From NCBI GenBank assembly GCA_903830565.1, contig CAIKUF010000085.1:1-64000 (forward strand): a stretch of 64,000 nt of DNA. The letters are read 5' to 3'. The stretch is from an uncultured bacterium. Lineage in GTDB: Bacteria > Pseudomonadota > Gammaproteobacteria > Burkholderiales > Burkholderiaceae_C. Position numbers and translations under genes: made by a program. The notes under the pieces were generated by a model. It searched no databases and was not told the origin of the DNA. It saw only the letters and a program-made list of their open reading frames with translations. Below are positions 38,110 to 47,449 of the stretch, one piece after another; within the stretch, counting starts at the first letter, position 1, and each line of letters starts with the position of its first letter.

Positions 38110-38163
38110 CCCCCGCCGAGCGGGGGTTCCAGATTGAACGACGCCCGGGCCGCTGCGCGGCCC
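38110..38163 (+). other. Two hairpins after typA
   Basis: CCCCCGC-cga-GCGGGGG (38110-38126) followed by TT, and GGGCCGC-tgc-GCGGCCC (38147-38163), fill the 91-bp gap between typA and the DMT transporter gene. The first may act as a weak terminator. Neither has a U-tract. Confidence 0.4.
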
Positions 38164-38174
38164 TCTGAATTCCG

Positions 38175-39077
38175 ATGACGCATCGCAAGGCTGTGGCGCT
38201 GATGATCCTGGTGACGCTGCTATGGAGCAGCGCCGGCGTCGTCACGCGTCACCTCGAGGCGGCGCGCAGCTTCGAGGTGACGTTCTGGCGCAGCGCGTTC
38301 AACGCCGCCGCGCTGATCGTCGCGTTGAGCGTGCTGCGCGGGCGTGCGCTGTGGGTCGGCATCGCCAAGGCGCCATGGCCGGTTTGGGCTTCGAGCGTGT
38401 GCTGGTCGGTGATGTACACCGCGTTCATGGTCGCGATCACATTGACCTCGGTCGCCAACGTGCTGGTCACGATGTCCATCGGGCCGCTGCTCACGGCCTT
38501 GCTCGCGCGCATCGTTCTCGGCCACCGCCTGCTGCCGCGCACTTGGGCGGCGATCGGCGTCGCCGGCATCGGCATCGCGTGGATGTTCTGGCGCGAAGCG
38601 CAGGCCTCGGCGCCAGGGCAACTCCTGGGCATCGTCGTTGCGCTCGGGGTGCCGGTCTCGGCGGCGATCAACTGGACGCTGTTGCAGCGCAGCCAGCATG
38701 GCGAATCGGCTGCCGACGACGACGAAGGCATGCTCAGTGCAGTGCTGATCGGCGCGTTGATCTCGATGGCCGTGATGCTGCCGCTGTCGCTGCCGTTCCA
38801 GGCCTCGGTACACGACCTGTCGCTGCTCGCGCTGCTCGGTGTGTTCCAGCTCGCTGTGCCCTGCCTGCTGGTCGTGCATCTGGCCCGCGTCCTGCCCGGC
38901 CCGGAGATCTCGCTGCTCGGCCTGCTGGAGGTGATGTTCGGCGTCACCTGGGCCTGGCTGTTCGCCGGCGAGCAGCCGAGCGCCGCGACGCTCAGCGGTG
39001 GCGCCCTCGTCATCGCTGCGCTGGTCGTGAACCAGGCATTGGCGCTGCGAGCCGCGCCGGTACGTTACTCGACCTGA
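38175..39077 (+). CDS. DMT-superfamily transporter (EamA domains)
   Basis: A 300-residue membrane protein with ten hydrophobic segments in two EamA repeats. The first repeat begins MILVTLLWSSAGVVTRHLEAA and the second includes VVALGVPVSAAINWTLLQRS. It is typical of drug/metabolite exporters of the RhaT/EamA type. The substrate is unknown. It ends 12 bp before an alpha/beta hydrolase gene on the same strand. Confidence 0.8.
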   Translation: MTHRKAVALMILVTLLWSSAGVVTRHLEAARSFEVTFWRSAFNAAALIVALSVLRGRALWVGIAKAPWPVWASSVCWSVMYTAFMVAITLTSVANVLVTMSIGPLLTALLARIVLGHRLLPRTWAAIGVAGIGIAWMFWREAQASAPGQLLGIVVALGVPVSAAINWTLLQRSQHGESAADDDEGMLSAVLIGALISMAVMLPLSLPFQASVHDLSLLALLGVFQLAVPCLLVVHLARVLPGPEISLLGLLEVMFGVTWAWLFAGEQPSAATLSGGALVIAALVVNQALALRAAPVRYST

Positions 39078-39089
39078 AGCGATACGCCT

Positions 39090-39983
39090 ATGAAAGTCTC
39101 TGCCAACGGTGTCCAACTCGAAGTCGAAGATCACGGCTCGAAAGGCGGTGAGCCGCTGCTGCTGATCATGGGCCTCGGCATGCAACTCATCGCCTGGCCA
39201 GATGATCTGGTGCAGCAGTTTGTCGCTCGCGGATATCGGGTGATCCGGTTCGACAACCGCGACAGCGGCTTGTCGCAGGGCTTCGAAGCACTCGGCGCGC
39301 CCAATCTCGCGCTGGCCGGGATTCGGCACATGCTCGGCTTCCCGGTGCGCCCGCCGTACACGCTGGCCGACATGGCCGACGACAGCCTTGGCCTGCTGGA
39401 TGCGCTGGGCATTGCATCGGCGCATGTCTGCGGCGCGTCGATGGGCGGCATGATCGCCCAGCACATCGTCGTGCGCCGGCCTGAGCGCGTGCGCAGCCTG
39501 ACGCTGATGATGACCCACAGCGGCGCGCGCAGCCTGCCCCAGCCCTCGCTTCGCGTGCGCCAGGCGATGATGTCGCGGCCGCACGACCCGCGCGACATCG
39601 ACGGCCTGCTGGCCTATTACCGCAAGCTCTATGCGCTGATCGGCAGCCCGGCGTTCCGCCCGAGCGGCGAAGCGATGGACGTGCGCTTGCGCATGTCGCT
39701 GGCCCGTGCTTATCGCCCGGACGGCATGGCGCGCCAGTTGACGGCCATCATGGCCGACGGGGATCGCTCGCCGCTCCTGGCGCGCGTCAAGGCGCCGACG
39801 CAGGTGATCCACGGCGCCGCCGACCCACTGGTGCCGGTGGCCGCCGGGCACGACCTCGTGCGCAAGATTCCCGGCGCGCGCATCGACGTCGTCGACGGCA
39901 TGGGGCACGACCTGCCGCTCGAACTCTGGCCACGCTTCGTCGCCGACGTTGCCGAGCTGGCCGGCCGGGCGCGACCGGCCTGA
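39090..39983 (+). CDS. Alpha/beta-fold hydrolase
   Basis: A 297-residue cytoplasmic protein of the alpha/beta-hydrolase-1 family. The fold starts with PLLLIMGLGMQLIAWPDDLVQ, followed by RVIRFDNRDSGLS, then a nucleophile elbow GASMGG near residues 117-122, a late Asp in IHGAADPLVP, and GMGHDLP with the catalytic His. The 'DNRDSGLS' element is common in esterases close to RdmC and TAP-type hydrolases. The substrate cannot be named. It is likely co-transcribed with the DMT transporter. Confidence 0.8.
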   Translation: MKVSANGVQLEVEDHGSKGGEPLLLIMGLGMQLIAWPDDLVQQFVARGYRVIRFDNRDSGLSQGFEALGAPNLALAGIRHMLGFPVRPPYTLADMADDSLGLLDALGIASAHVCGASMGGMIAQHIVVRRPERVRSLTLMMTHSGARSLPQPSLRVRQAMMSRPHDPRDIDGLLAYYRKLYALIGSPAFRPSGEAMDVRLRMSLARAYRPDGMARQLTAIMADGDRSPLLARVKAPTQVIHGAADPLVPVAAGHDLVRKIPGARIDVVDGMGHDLPLELWPRFVADVAELAGRARPA

Positions 39984-40061
39984 GCCGCGTCAGGCCGTCG
40001 CCTCGGCAATGCTGCCGTGGCGAGTAGGCCGTTGCCGCTGGCGGGCTAGAAAGGACGCATC

Positions 40062-41099
40062 ATGGCGATCGGCCAAAATGCGCGCATGGATGCTGCCGTG
40101 ACCGTCGATTCGCGCTGGCGCCTGTCGGTGGCGCCGATGCTCGACTGGACCGACCGCCATTGCCGGGCCTTCCATCGCCTGCTGACGGTGCGCACGCGGC
40201 TCTACACCGAGATGGTCACGACCGGCGCACTGCTGCACGGCGATGTGGCGCGCCATCTGGCCCTCGACTCAGTGGAACACCCAGTGGCCTTGCAACTCGG
40301 CGGCAGCGAGGCGGCTGACCTCGCGGCCTGCACCGGGCTGGCGCGGCAATGGGGCTACGACGAGGTCAACCTCAACTGCGGCTGCCCGAGCGAGCGCGTT
40401 CAGCGCGGCGCGTTCGGTGCCTGCCTGATGGCCGAGCCGATGCTCGTGGCCGACTGCGTGAAGGCGATGAACGACTCCGCTGGCGGTTTGCCGGTCACGG
40501 TCAAGCACCGCATCGGCATCGACACGCAGGAGAACTACGAGTTCGTGCGCGACTTCGTCGGCGCCGTGGCCGAGGCCGGCTGCTCGGCGTTCATCGTCCA
40601 TGCGCGCAACGCCTGGCTCAAGGGCCTGAGCCCGAAGGAAAACCGCGACGTGCCGCCGCTGCGTTACGAGTTCGCCTATTGCCTCAAGCGCGATTTTCCG
40701 GCGCTGACTATCGTGCTTAATGGCGGCATTGCCGGCGACGCGGCGATCGCCGATCACCTCCTGCAGGTCGACGGCGTGATGCTGGGGCGCCATGCGTATC
40801 ACGAGCCATGGTCGATGGCGCGGTGGGATAGTGCGTTCTTTGACGCGCCAGGCATGGCCGCGTCGCGCGAGCAGGTGGAGGCGCGCTGGGTGGCCTACCT
40901 CGAGGCGCTGCATGCACGAGGCACGCCGTGGCCGCACGCGATGCGCCATGCCCTCGGCCTGTGGAACGGCACGCCCGGAGCGCGCCGGTGGCGGCAGGTG
41001 TGGTCGGACCACCGCATGCGCAGCGAGCCGCCGGAGCAAGTGGCACGACGTGCGACAGCGGCACGGCTGTCGGCGGCCGGGATCGCCGGACGGGGCTGA
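40062..41099 (+). CDS. dusA: tRNA-dihydrouridine(20/20a) synthase DusA
   Basis: 345 residues if the ATG at 40062 is used. An ATG at 40086 gives 337 and is equally possible. The FMN-binding TIM barrel shows SVAPMLDWTDRHCRAFHRLL, NLNCGCPSERVQRGAFGACLM, VKHRIGID and the late QVDGVMLGRHAYHEPW, all typical of DusA rather than DusB or DusC. It reduces uridines 20/20a of the tRNA D-loop. It is convergent with the next gene, with only 11 bp between stops. Confidence 0.93.
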   Translation: MAIGQNARMDAAVTVDSRWRLSVAPMLDWTDRHCRAFHRLLTVRTRLYTEMVTTGALLHGDVARHLALDSVEHPVALQLGGSEAADLAACTGLARQWGYDEVNLNCGCPSERVQRGAFGACLMAEPMLVADCVKAMNDSAGGLPVTVKHRIGIDTQENYEFVRDFVGAVAEAGCSAFIVHARNAWLKGLSPKENRDVPPLRYEFAYCLKRDFPALTIVLNGGIAGDAAIADHLLQVDGVMLGRHAYHEPWSMARWDSAFFDAPGMAASREQVEARWVAYLEALHARGTPWPHAMRHALGLWNGTPGARRWRQVWSDHRMRSEPPEQVARRATAARLSAAGIAGRG

Positions 41100-41110
41100 G
41101 GCTTAATCCC

Positions 41111-42019
41111 TCACTCGGGCCGCGTGGCCAGAACGACCCCGGCGAGCGCGAGCGCGAAGGCCGTCGTGTGCAGGGTGCCGAACGGTTCGCCGAGGACCAG
41201 CACGCCGACGGCCGCGGCGCTGATCGGCAGCATCACCGTGAACACGCCGGCCGAGGCGGCGGGTACGTGCCGCAGGCCCGTCATCCACAGCCACACCGTG
41301 ACCATGCTCGCTGCCAGCGCGTAAAAGAGCAGCAGAGCCCACCCGTCCGGCGACACGGAGGCGAAGTCGAACGACCGCGCCGCCCAAGCACCGAGCGGCG
41401 TGACCAGCACCAGGCCCCAGAGGTTGACGAGGGCGCTGATCCGCTTGGGCGACACCGCAGCCGTGAGCTGCTTGCCGATGACCACGTAACTCGCCTCGCA
41501 CAGCACGGCAGCCAGCAGCAGCACGTTGCCCAGCCAAGGCGCCGCGGCGTGGTCGGTCCCGGTCTGAGTTCTGCCACGGGTGAGCGCGAGCAGGGCAATC
41601 CCCGTCATGGCGCAGGCGATGCCGGCCGCCACACGGGGGTTGATGCGCTCGCGCAAAAACACGCGCGAGAGAAGTGCCACCGCTGCCGGGATCGCGGCCA
41701 GGATGACGCCGGCCGCAACAGCGGACGTGAGCGCGACGCCGAATAGCATGCAGATCGAGAACAGGAAATTGCCGAGGAAGCTCTCCCAGAAGAGCAGGCG
41801 CTGGTCGCGTCGCGAAAGCGGAGCCTCGCGCGGCCCGCGCCGGAGCCATCCCAACATGGCCAGCGCCGCGATCCCGAAGCGCAGCCAGGCGAGAAGGAAG
41901 ACCGGGAATGCAGCGACCAGCAGCTTGGAAAGGCCGACATAGGTTCCGACCAGCGACATGCTTGCAGCCAGGCAGAGGTAGGCCCACCATGGCGCAGGCG
42001 CGGGTCGAGTCAGGAGCAT
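41111..42019 (-). CDS. DMT-superfamily transporter (EamA domains)
   Basis: 302 residues with ten hydrophobic segments and two EamA repeats (first from AYLCLAASMSLVGTYVGLSK, second from NVLLLAAVLCEASYVVIGKQL). The ATG at 42019 avoids a 30-residue charged shadow extension. Many relatives export amino acids or amines. Its position as the last reverse-strand gene after a polyamine/GABA cluster is compatible with that, but it is 109 bp from the previous gene, so co-transcription is uncertain. Confidence 0.78.
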   Translation of the reverse strand: MLLTRPAPAPWWAYLCLAASMSLVGTYVGLSKLLVAAFPVFLLAWLRFGIAALAMLGWLRRGPREAPLSRRDQRLLFWESFLGNFLFSICMLFGVALTSAVAAGVILAAIPAAVALLSRVFLRERINPRVAAGIACAMTGIALLALTRGRTQTGTDHAAAPWLGNVLLLAAVLCEASYVVIGKQLTAAVSPKRISALVNLWGLVLVTPLGAWAARSFDFASVSPDGWALLLFYALAASMVTVWLWMTGLRHVPAASAGVFTVMLPISAAAVGVLVLGEPFGTLHTTAFALALAGVVLATRPE

Positions 42020-42128
42020 GCCGCGATGATGCACGAAGCGATGCAACGCGAGCGTTCTGACATCGCACGATGCGACGCGCTGGCAGTGTCCGACCGGGCC
42101 ACGTGGCAAGCCACTGGCCGCGCAAGGC

Positions 42129-43280
42129 TCAGCGAAGCACGCGGCCCTTGTCGTCCATGATCGTCAGTTCGACGAAGCTCGATGCCTGCCGCCGGGCCGG
42201 CTGCATGTTGAGCCCGAAGCCGCCCAGATCCAGCGTTCCCAGGCCGAGCATGGCGTCCATGAAGCGCGCGCGCGTCAGGTTGGCACCGCAGCGGCGCAGC
42301 GCTTCGACGGTCATCGCGCCGACCAGCCATCCTTCCAGGCTGGTGTGGTCTGGCGCGGTGGTGCCGAGGGCAGCGCGATAGTCGTTCACGACCGCGCGCG
42401 TGGTGCCGAATGGCCACGGCACGACCTGCGACACGACCACGCCGCGCACCATTTCGGCGAGCAGCTTGGCGATCCCGGCCGCGCTGCCCAGGCTGGTGGC
42501 ATAAAAGCTACCCTTGAAGCCACCCGCGCGTGCCTCGCGTATGGCTTGGGCCGCCGTCGCGTGTGCGGTGAGGAAGACGATCACATCCGGTTGCTTGGCG
42601 AGCAGCTTGGCCACCGCGGCCTTGATGTCGCGGAAGTTCAAGGTCACGTTGATCGTCGAGTTGCGTTCGGTCTCGGCTTCGGCCACGAGCTGAATGTGTT
42701 CCGATGCCAGCGCCGTGCGCAGTGATTCGAGCAGGCCACGTCCGTCGCTGTCGCTTTGCACCAGGGTTGCCACCTTGCGCACGGACATGATGCTCATCTG
42801 CCTGACCAGGGCGCCGACCTCCGCTGCATGCGAGGGCCGGAAATTGATGACGTTGCGCTGCGTCGGACCGCGAAAGACTTCGGCGCCCGACAGCGGTGCG
42901 ATGAAGGGCACACCCGCCGCTTGCGGGACGGCCAGCGAGCGCAGCGCCATTTCGGCGCCCACGTAGCCGATGAGCGCGAACGCCTTGTCCGAGGTGATCA
43001 GGTCCGCGGTGTTGAAGGCCGCCGTCTCGGCCTCGTACTGATCGTCGTAGGTGACCAGGTCGATGCGCCGGCCATTCACGCCACCACTCGCATTGGCAGC
43101 GTCCAAGCGCAGCTTGAGCCCGCGCGTGTACTCGATCCCGAAATGCTGCCCCGGACCCGAGATCGGAGCCGACTGGCCGACGACGATGGTGTTGCCGTCG
43201 CCCTCGGAGCGGCCCGGCGCCTGCCCCTGCGCAACCCAAGGCGCGGCTGCCGCCAAGCCGAGCAGATGGCGGCGCTTCAT
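42129..43280 (-). CDS. Liv-type (branched-chain amino acid/amide) ABC substrate-binding protein
   Basis: A 383-residue exported protein. The signal is MKRRHLLGLAAAAPWVAQG, with a KRR start that could be Tat-like. The body is a type-I periplasmic binding fold (Peripla_BP_6), with IVVGQSAPISGPGQHFGIEY, then DLVTYDDQYEAETAAFNTADL and FIAPLSGAEVFRG. This family binds branched-chain amino acids, amides, urea or aromatic acids for LivHMGF-type importers. No permease or ATPase genes accompany it here. It follows the glutamine-synthetase-like gene by 27 bp and is probably part of the polyamine cluster. Confidence 0.8.
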   Translation of the reverse strand: MKRRHLLGLAAAAPWVAQGQAPGRSEGDGNTIVVGQSAPISGPGQHFGIEYTRGLKLRLDAANASGGVNGRRIDLVTYDDQYEAETAAFNTADLITSDKAFALIGYVGAEMALRSLAVPQAAGVPFIAPLSGAEVFRGPTQRNVINFRPSHAAEVGALVRQMSIMSVRKVATLVQSDSDGRGLLESLRTALASEHIQLVAEAETERNSTINVTLNFRDIKAAVAKLLAKQPDVIVFLTAHATAAQAIREARAGGFKGSFYATSLGSAAGIAKLLAEMVRGVVVSQVVPWPFGTTRAVVNDYRAALGTTAPDHTSLEGWLVGAMTVEALRRCGANLTRARFMDAMLGLGTLDLGGFGLNMQPARRQASSFVELTIMDDKGRVLR

Positions 43281-43307
43281 CGCACTGCCCAGCGAATTCG
43301 AACGGGT

Positions 43308-44648
43308 TCAGAACGCGGTCGCATAGCGCTGCATTTCCCAATCGCTGACGTGGTTCGAATACGTGATCCATTCGGCACGCTTGGCGCCGATGAACTGCTC
43401 GCACAGTGCATCGCCGAGCGCTGCTTGCAAGACGGTGTCGGCGTCGAGCGCGCACACGGCCTCGAAGAGGTTGCTCGGCAGCGACGTGATGCCGCGATCG
43501 CCGCGCTCCGCCGGCGTGCTGTCGAACAGGTCGCTCGTACATGCTGCTCCGGGGTCGAGCTGTCTGTCGATGCCGTCGAGCCCGGCGGCGATCAGTGCCG
43601 CGGTGGCGAGGTAGGGGTTGGCGCTCGCGTCGGGCAGGCGCCACTCAAAGCGGTCGGAAAGCGTACGCACGAGCGCGGTGCGGTTGTTCGGGCCGTGTGC
43701 AATATAGGCCGGCGCCCAGGTCGTTCCGGATAGGCTGTTGCCGACGGTCAGGCGCTTGTACGAGTTGACGGTCGGCGCCGCCAGCGCACACAGCGCCGTG
43801 CTGTGTTGCAGGACGCCTGCAATGAAGTGCCGCGCGAGTGGCGACAAGCCGCGCGAGGCGTTGCCGCCCGGGTCGCGAAACAGACAACGCATGTTGTCGC
43901 CCGCACCCTCCCACAGCGAAACGTGGAAGTGCATGCCACTGCCCGGCTGGTCGGAAAACGGCTTGGGCATCATCGAAAACTGCATGCCGTGGCGCTCCGC
44001 CAGCGTGTGCGCGGCGAGCTTGAACAGCATCACGTTGTCGGCACTGGCCAGCGCGTCGGCGTGCTCGAAGTTGATCTCGTACTGCCCGTTCGCGTCTTCG
44101 TGGTCGACCTGCAGGACGTCGAGCCCGCAGGCAATCAGGCCGGCGCTGAGTTGAGACAGGAACTCGCTCTGGCGCGGCAGGCTGCGCAGGTCGTAGGACG
44201 GCTTGGCGAGGCGGTCGTCCGCGTCCGCGGGCTCGAAGCCGTGCGCCGTGCGGCGCAGCAGGAAAAACTCGGGCTCGATGCCGGTGTGCAGCGTCCAGCC
44301 TCGGTCGGCGAGGCGCCCGACCTGGCGCCGCAGCACTTGGCGCGGGCAGGCGTCGAAGGGCTCGCCGGCAACGAAGCCGTCGCAAACGATGCGCGCGTAG
44401 CCCGGCATCCAGGGCAGGGCGCGCGCCGTGCTGGCCAGGCCGCGGCCGTAGTACTCGGATCGCGGGCCCATGCGCGGCAGACCCGTGCCCGCGATCGACG
44501 GGCCTGAAAATCCGACGCCCTCGGTCAAGAGGTCATCAAGGTGCGCCAGCGGCACCCACTTGCCCTTGGCAACGCCGTGGATGTCGGTGAACTGCGCGAT
44601 CAGCGTGTGCACGCCTTGTGCGCCCAGCGCCTCCTTGATGTTCTTCAC
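43308..44648 (-). CDS. Glutamine synthetase-like gamma-glutamyl ligase (GlnT/type III-like)
   Basis: 446 residues, starting at a GTG that overlaps the gabT stop (GTGA). The N-terminal beta-grasp domain has 'AQFTDIHGVAKGKWVPLAHL'. The catalytic GS domain shows GIEPEFFLL, a QVDHEDANGQYEINF segment, the ATP-binding PKPFSDQPGSGMHFHVSLW and NSYKRLTVGN followed by 'APAYIAHGPNNRTALVR'. Metal- and ATP-binding residues look intact, so it should join glutamate to an amine using ATP. The sequence is clearly different from the PuuA at 55065. Likely acceptors are another polyamine, ethanolamine, GABA or methylamine, judged only from neighbours. Housekeeping GlnA is unlikely because of the N-terminal pattern and context. 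Confidence 0.75.
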   Translation of the reverse strand: MKNIKEALGAQGVHTLIAQFTDIHGVAKGKWVPLAHLDDLLTEGVGFSGPSIAGTGLPRMGPRSEYYGRGLASTARALPWMPGYARIVCDGFVAGEPFDACPRQVLRRQVGRLADRGWTLHTGIEPEFFLLRRTAHGFEPADADDRLAKPSYDLRSLPRQSEFLSQLSAGLIACGLDVLQVDHEDANGQYEINFEHADALASADNVMLFKLAAHTLAERHGMQFSMMPKPFSDQPGSGMHFHVSLWEGAGDNMRCLFRDPGGNASRGLSPLARHFIAGVLQHSTALCALAAPTVNSYKRLTVGNSLSGTTWAPAYIAHGPNNRTALVRTLSDRFEWRLPDASANPYLATAALIAAGLDGIDRQLDPGAACTSDLFDSTPAERGDRGITSLPSNLFEAVCALDADTVLQAALGDALCEQFIGAKRAEWITYSNHVSDWEMQRYATAF

Positions 44649-45937
44649 TGGCGGGCCGCGGCGCGCAGCGAGGTCTGCAGGACGTCGATCGCTTCGGCGA
44701 ACACGCTGTCCGAGATCGTCAGCGGGAACAGGAAGCGCACGACGTTGGCATTGACGCCGCAGGAGAGCAGGATCAGCCCGCGCTGCAGCGCCTCGGCCTG
44801 CACGCGCTTGGTCATCTCGGGGTCGGGCTCGCCGGTGCCGGCGCGGTTGAATTCGACCGCCACCATCGCCCCCAGGCCGCGGATGTCGGCGATCTGCGGT
44901 ACTTCAGCGCGCAGGTTCTCGAGCACGGCCTTGAGCTTGTCGCCCAAGGCCTGGCCGCGTGCGGGCAGCTTCTCGCCCTGCATAACGTCGATCACGGCGT
45001 GGGCGGCGGCAATCGCCATCGGGTTGCCGGCGTAAGTTCCGCCCAGGCCGCCGGGCGCGGGTGCATCCATGATCTCGGCCTTGCCTGTCACCGCGGATAG
45101 CGGCATGCCGGCCGCCAGCGATTTGGCGATGCACATCAGGTCGGGGACGATGCCGAACCGTTCCTCGAAGTGCTCCATCGCGAACATCCGGCCCGTGCGG
45201 CCAAAGCCGGTCTGGATCTCGTCGGCGATGAGCACGATGCCGTGCTCGTCGCACAATTCGCGCAGCCACTTCACGGCCTCGGCCTGGATGACGTTGAAGC
45301 CGCCTTCGCCCTGGATCGGCTCGAACACGACGGCGGCGACGCGGCTCGGCTCGATCTCGGACTTGAAGATGTGCTGCACGGCCTTCTTGGTGTCGTCCAG
45401 GCTCGCGCCCTGGCTCGGGAAGGGTGGGTGGTAGATCTCGGGCGGGAAGGGCCCGAAGCCGGCCTTGTAGGGCTGGACCTTGCCGGTCAGCGAGACCGCG
45501 AACAGGCTGCGACCGTGGAAGGCACCGCTGAACGCGATCACGCCCGAGCGCTTGGTGTAGTAGCGGGCGATCTTGATCGCGTTCTCGATTGCCTCGGCGC
45601 CGGTGGAGAAGAGGGCGGTCTTCTTCGCGTGCCTGCCCGGCGTCATCGCGTTGAGTTTCTCGGCCAGCGCGATGTAGCCTTCGTAGGGCACAACCTGGTA
45701 GCAGGTGTGCGTGAAGCGCTGCAACTGCGCTTCGATGGCAGCGACGATCTTCGGATGGCGATGACCGGTGTTCATCACCGCGATGCCGCCGGCGAAGTCG
45801 ATGTAGCGCCGGCCTTCGACGTCCCACAGCTCGGCGTTCTCGGCGCGGTCGGCGAAGAAGCTTGCCATCACGCCGACGCCACGCGGCGTCGCCGCGGCCT
45901 TGCGGATCATCAGTTGTTCGTTGAGGGATTCGTTCAT
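44645..45937 (-). CDS. gabT: 4-aminobutyrate aminotransferase GabT
   Basis: A 430-residue class-III aminotransferase. PLP contacts are STGAEAIENA (112-121), Asp239 in IADEIQTGFGRTG and the Schiff-base Lys272 in AKSLAAGMPLSAV. The sequence RKAAATPRGVG near the start and the FEPIQGEGGFNV block match GabT. It transfers the amino group of GABA to 2-oxoglutarate, giving succinate semialdehyde. It lies 12 bp after puuC and overlaps the GS-like gene. Confidence 0.92.
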   Translation of the reverse strand: MNESLNEQLMIRKAAATPRGVGVMASFFADRAENAELWDVEGRRYIDFAGGIAVMNTGHRHPKIVAAIEAQLQRFTHTCYQVVPYEGYIALAEKLNAMTPGRHAKKTALFSTGAEAIENAIKIARYYTKRSGVIAFSGAFHGRSLFAVSLTGKVQPYKAGFGPFPPEIYHPPFPSQGASLDDTKKAVQHIFKSEIEPSRVAAVVFEPIQGEGGFNVIQAEAVKWLRELCDEHGIVLIADEIQTGFGRTGRMFAMEHFEERFGIVPDLMCIAKSLAAGMPLSAVTGKAEIMDAPAPGGLGGTYAGNPMAIAAAHAVIDVMQGEKLPARGQALGDKLKAVLENLRAEVPQIADIRGLGAMVAVEFNRAGTGEPDPEMTKRVQAEALQRGLILLSCGVNANVVRFLFPLTISDSVFAEAIDVLQTSLRAAARQ

Positions 45938-45949
45938 TGCGCTCTCCGT

Positions 45950-47449
45950 TTACTGGCCATCGATGCGGATCCAGGTCGTCTTGAGTTCGGTGTACTTGTC
46001 GAAGGCGTGCAACGACTTGTCGCGCCCGTTGCCGCTCTGCTTGAAGCCGCCGAAGGGCACGGTCATGTCGTCCTCATCGTACTGGTTCACATGCACGGTG
46101 CCCGCGTGCAGCGCGCGCGCGACGCGGTGGGCGCGGTCGATGTTGTGGCTCCAGACGCTGGCCTGCAGGCCGTAGGTCGAGTCGTTGGCCATCGCGACGG
46201 CTTCGTCCTCGGTCTTGAAGCGAATCACGCTCATCACCGGGCCGAAGATCTCCTCGCGCGCGATCTTCATCTGGTTGGTGACGCCCTCGAACACCGTCGG
46301 CTCGACGAAGAAGCCGCCGGTCTCGGCGCGAACCTGCTTGCCGCCGGTGAGCATGCGAGCGCCTTCGCGGTGCCCGGCGTCGATGTAGCCGAGAACGGTC
46401 TGCAATTGCACCGCGTCGACGATCGCGCCCATCGCGGCCTTGCCCGACAGCGGGTCGCCCGGCTGGTACTTGGGGGCCTCGGCGGCAACCACCGCGAGGA
46501 ACTCGTCGGCCACGCTCTCGTGCACGAACACGCGCGAAGGTGCGTTGCAACTCTCGCCCTGGTTGAAGAACATGCTGCCGGCAACGGTCTTGGCGGCGCG
46601 CGCGATGTCCGCATAGTCCTCGAACACGACGAACGCCGACTTGCCGCCGAGTTCGTTGTAGACGCGCTTCAAGTTGCTGCGCCCGGCGTACTCAAGCATC
46701 TTGCGACCGACGCGTGTGCTGCCGGTGAAGCCGATGGCGTCGACGTCCATGTGCAGCGCAAGCGCTTCGCCGGCCTCGTGGCCGTAGCCGGGGACGACGT
46801 TGAACACGCCCTCGGGCAGGCCGGCCTCGACGGCGATCTCGGCCAGGCGCAGCGCCGTCAGGGGCGACTTCTCGCTCGGCTTCAGGACGACGCTGTTGCC
46901 TGCGGCGAGCGCCGGCCCGAGCTTCCACCCGGCCATGATCATCGGGTAGTTCCAGGGCACGACGGCGCCGATCACGCCCATCGGCTCGCGCGTGATCAGC
47001 GCCAGCGCAGTGTGCGCGGTGGGCGCGATCTCGTCGTAGATTTTGTCGACGGCTTCGGCATACCAGGCGATCGTGCGCGCAACGGCGCCGACGTCGACGG
47101 CGAGGCTGTACTGGATGGGCTTGCCCATGTCCAGCGTCTCGAGGAGAGCGAGTTCATCGCGTGCGGCGAGGATCTTCTCCGAGAAGCGTTGCAAGACCTT
47201 CTTGCGCACCGCAGGCGCCTTCTTAGCCCAGCGGCCGTCTTCGAAGGCGCTGCGTGCCGAAGCGACGGCGGCGTCGATGTCGGCAGTGCGTCCGCGAGCG
47301 ACCGCACCGAGCTTGCGCCCATCGATGGGCGAAAGGCAATCGAAGGTCTCGCCGGCCTGCGCGTGCAAGCGCTTGCCGCCAATGAACATGCGGCCGTCGG
47401 CCTGCATCGCGGCGGCGGCAACATGCCAGTCGGGGGTGCGAGCATTCAT
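45950..47449 (-). CDS. puuC: Gamma-glutamyl-gamma-aminobutyraldehyde dehydrogenase PuuC
   Basis: A 499-residue NAD(P)-dependent aldehyde dehydrogenase. It has VVPWNYP with Asn167, ELGGKSAFVVF with Glu266, and catalytic Cys301 in NQGESCNAPSR. Length and the early FDCLSPIDGRKLGAVARG fit the PuuC/AldH group. It oxidises gamma-glutamyl-gamma-aminobutyraldehyde to gamma-glutamyl-GABA, and may also oxidise other omega-amino aldehydes or succinate semialdehyde, since no separate gabD is present. Its ATG overlaps the cupin gene stop (ATGA). The upstream frame extension is a shadow of that gene. Confidence 0.88.
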   Translation of the reverse strand: MNARTPDWHVAAAAMQADGRMFIGGKRLHAQAGETFDCLSPIDGRKLGAVARGRTADIDAAVASARSAFEDGRWAKKAPAVRKKVLQRFSEKILAARDELALLETLDMGKPIQYSLAVDVGAVARTIAWYAEAVDKIYDEIAPTAHTALALITREPMGVIGAVVPWNYPMIMAGWKLGPALAAGNSVVLKPSEKSPLTALRLAEIAVEAGLPEGVFNVVPGYGHEAGEALALHMDVDAIGFTGSTRVGRKMLEYAGRSNLKRVYNELGGKSAFVVFEDYADIARAAKTVAGSMFFNQGESCNAPSRVFVHESVADEFLAVVAAEAPKYQPGDPLSGKAAMGAIVDAVQLQTVLGYIDAGHREGARMLTGGKQVRAETGGFFVEPTVFEGVTNQMKIAREEIFGPVMSVIRFKTEDEAVAMANDSTYGLQASVWSHNIDRAHRVARALHAGTVHVNQYDEDDMTVPFGGFKQSGNGRDKSLHAFDKYTELKTTWIRIDGQ

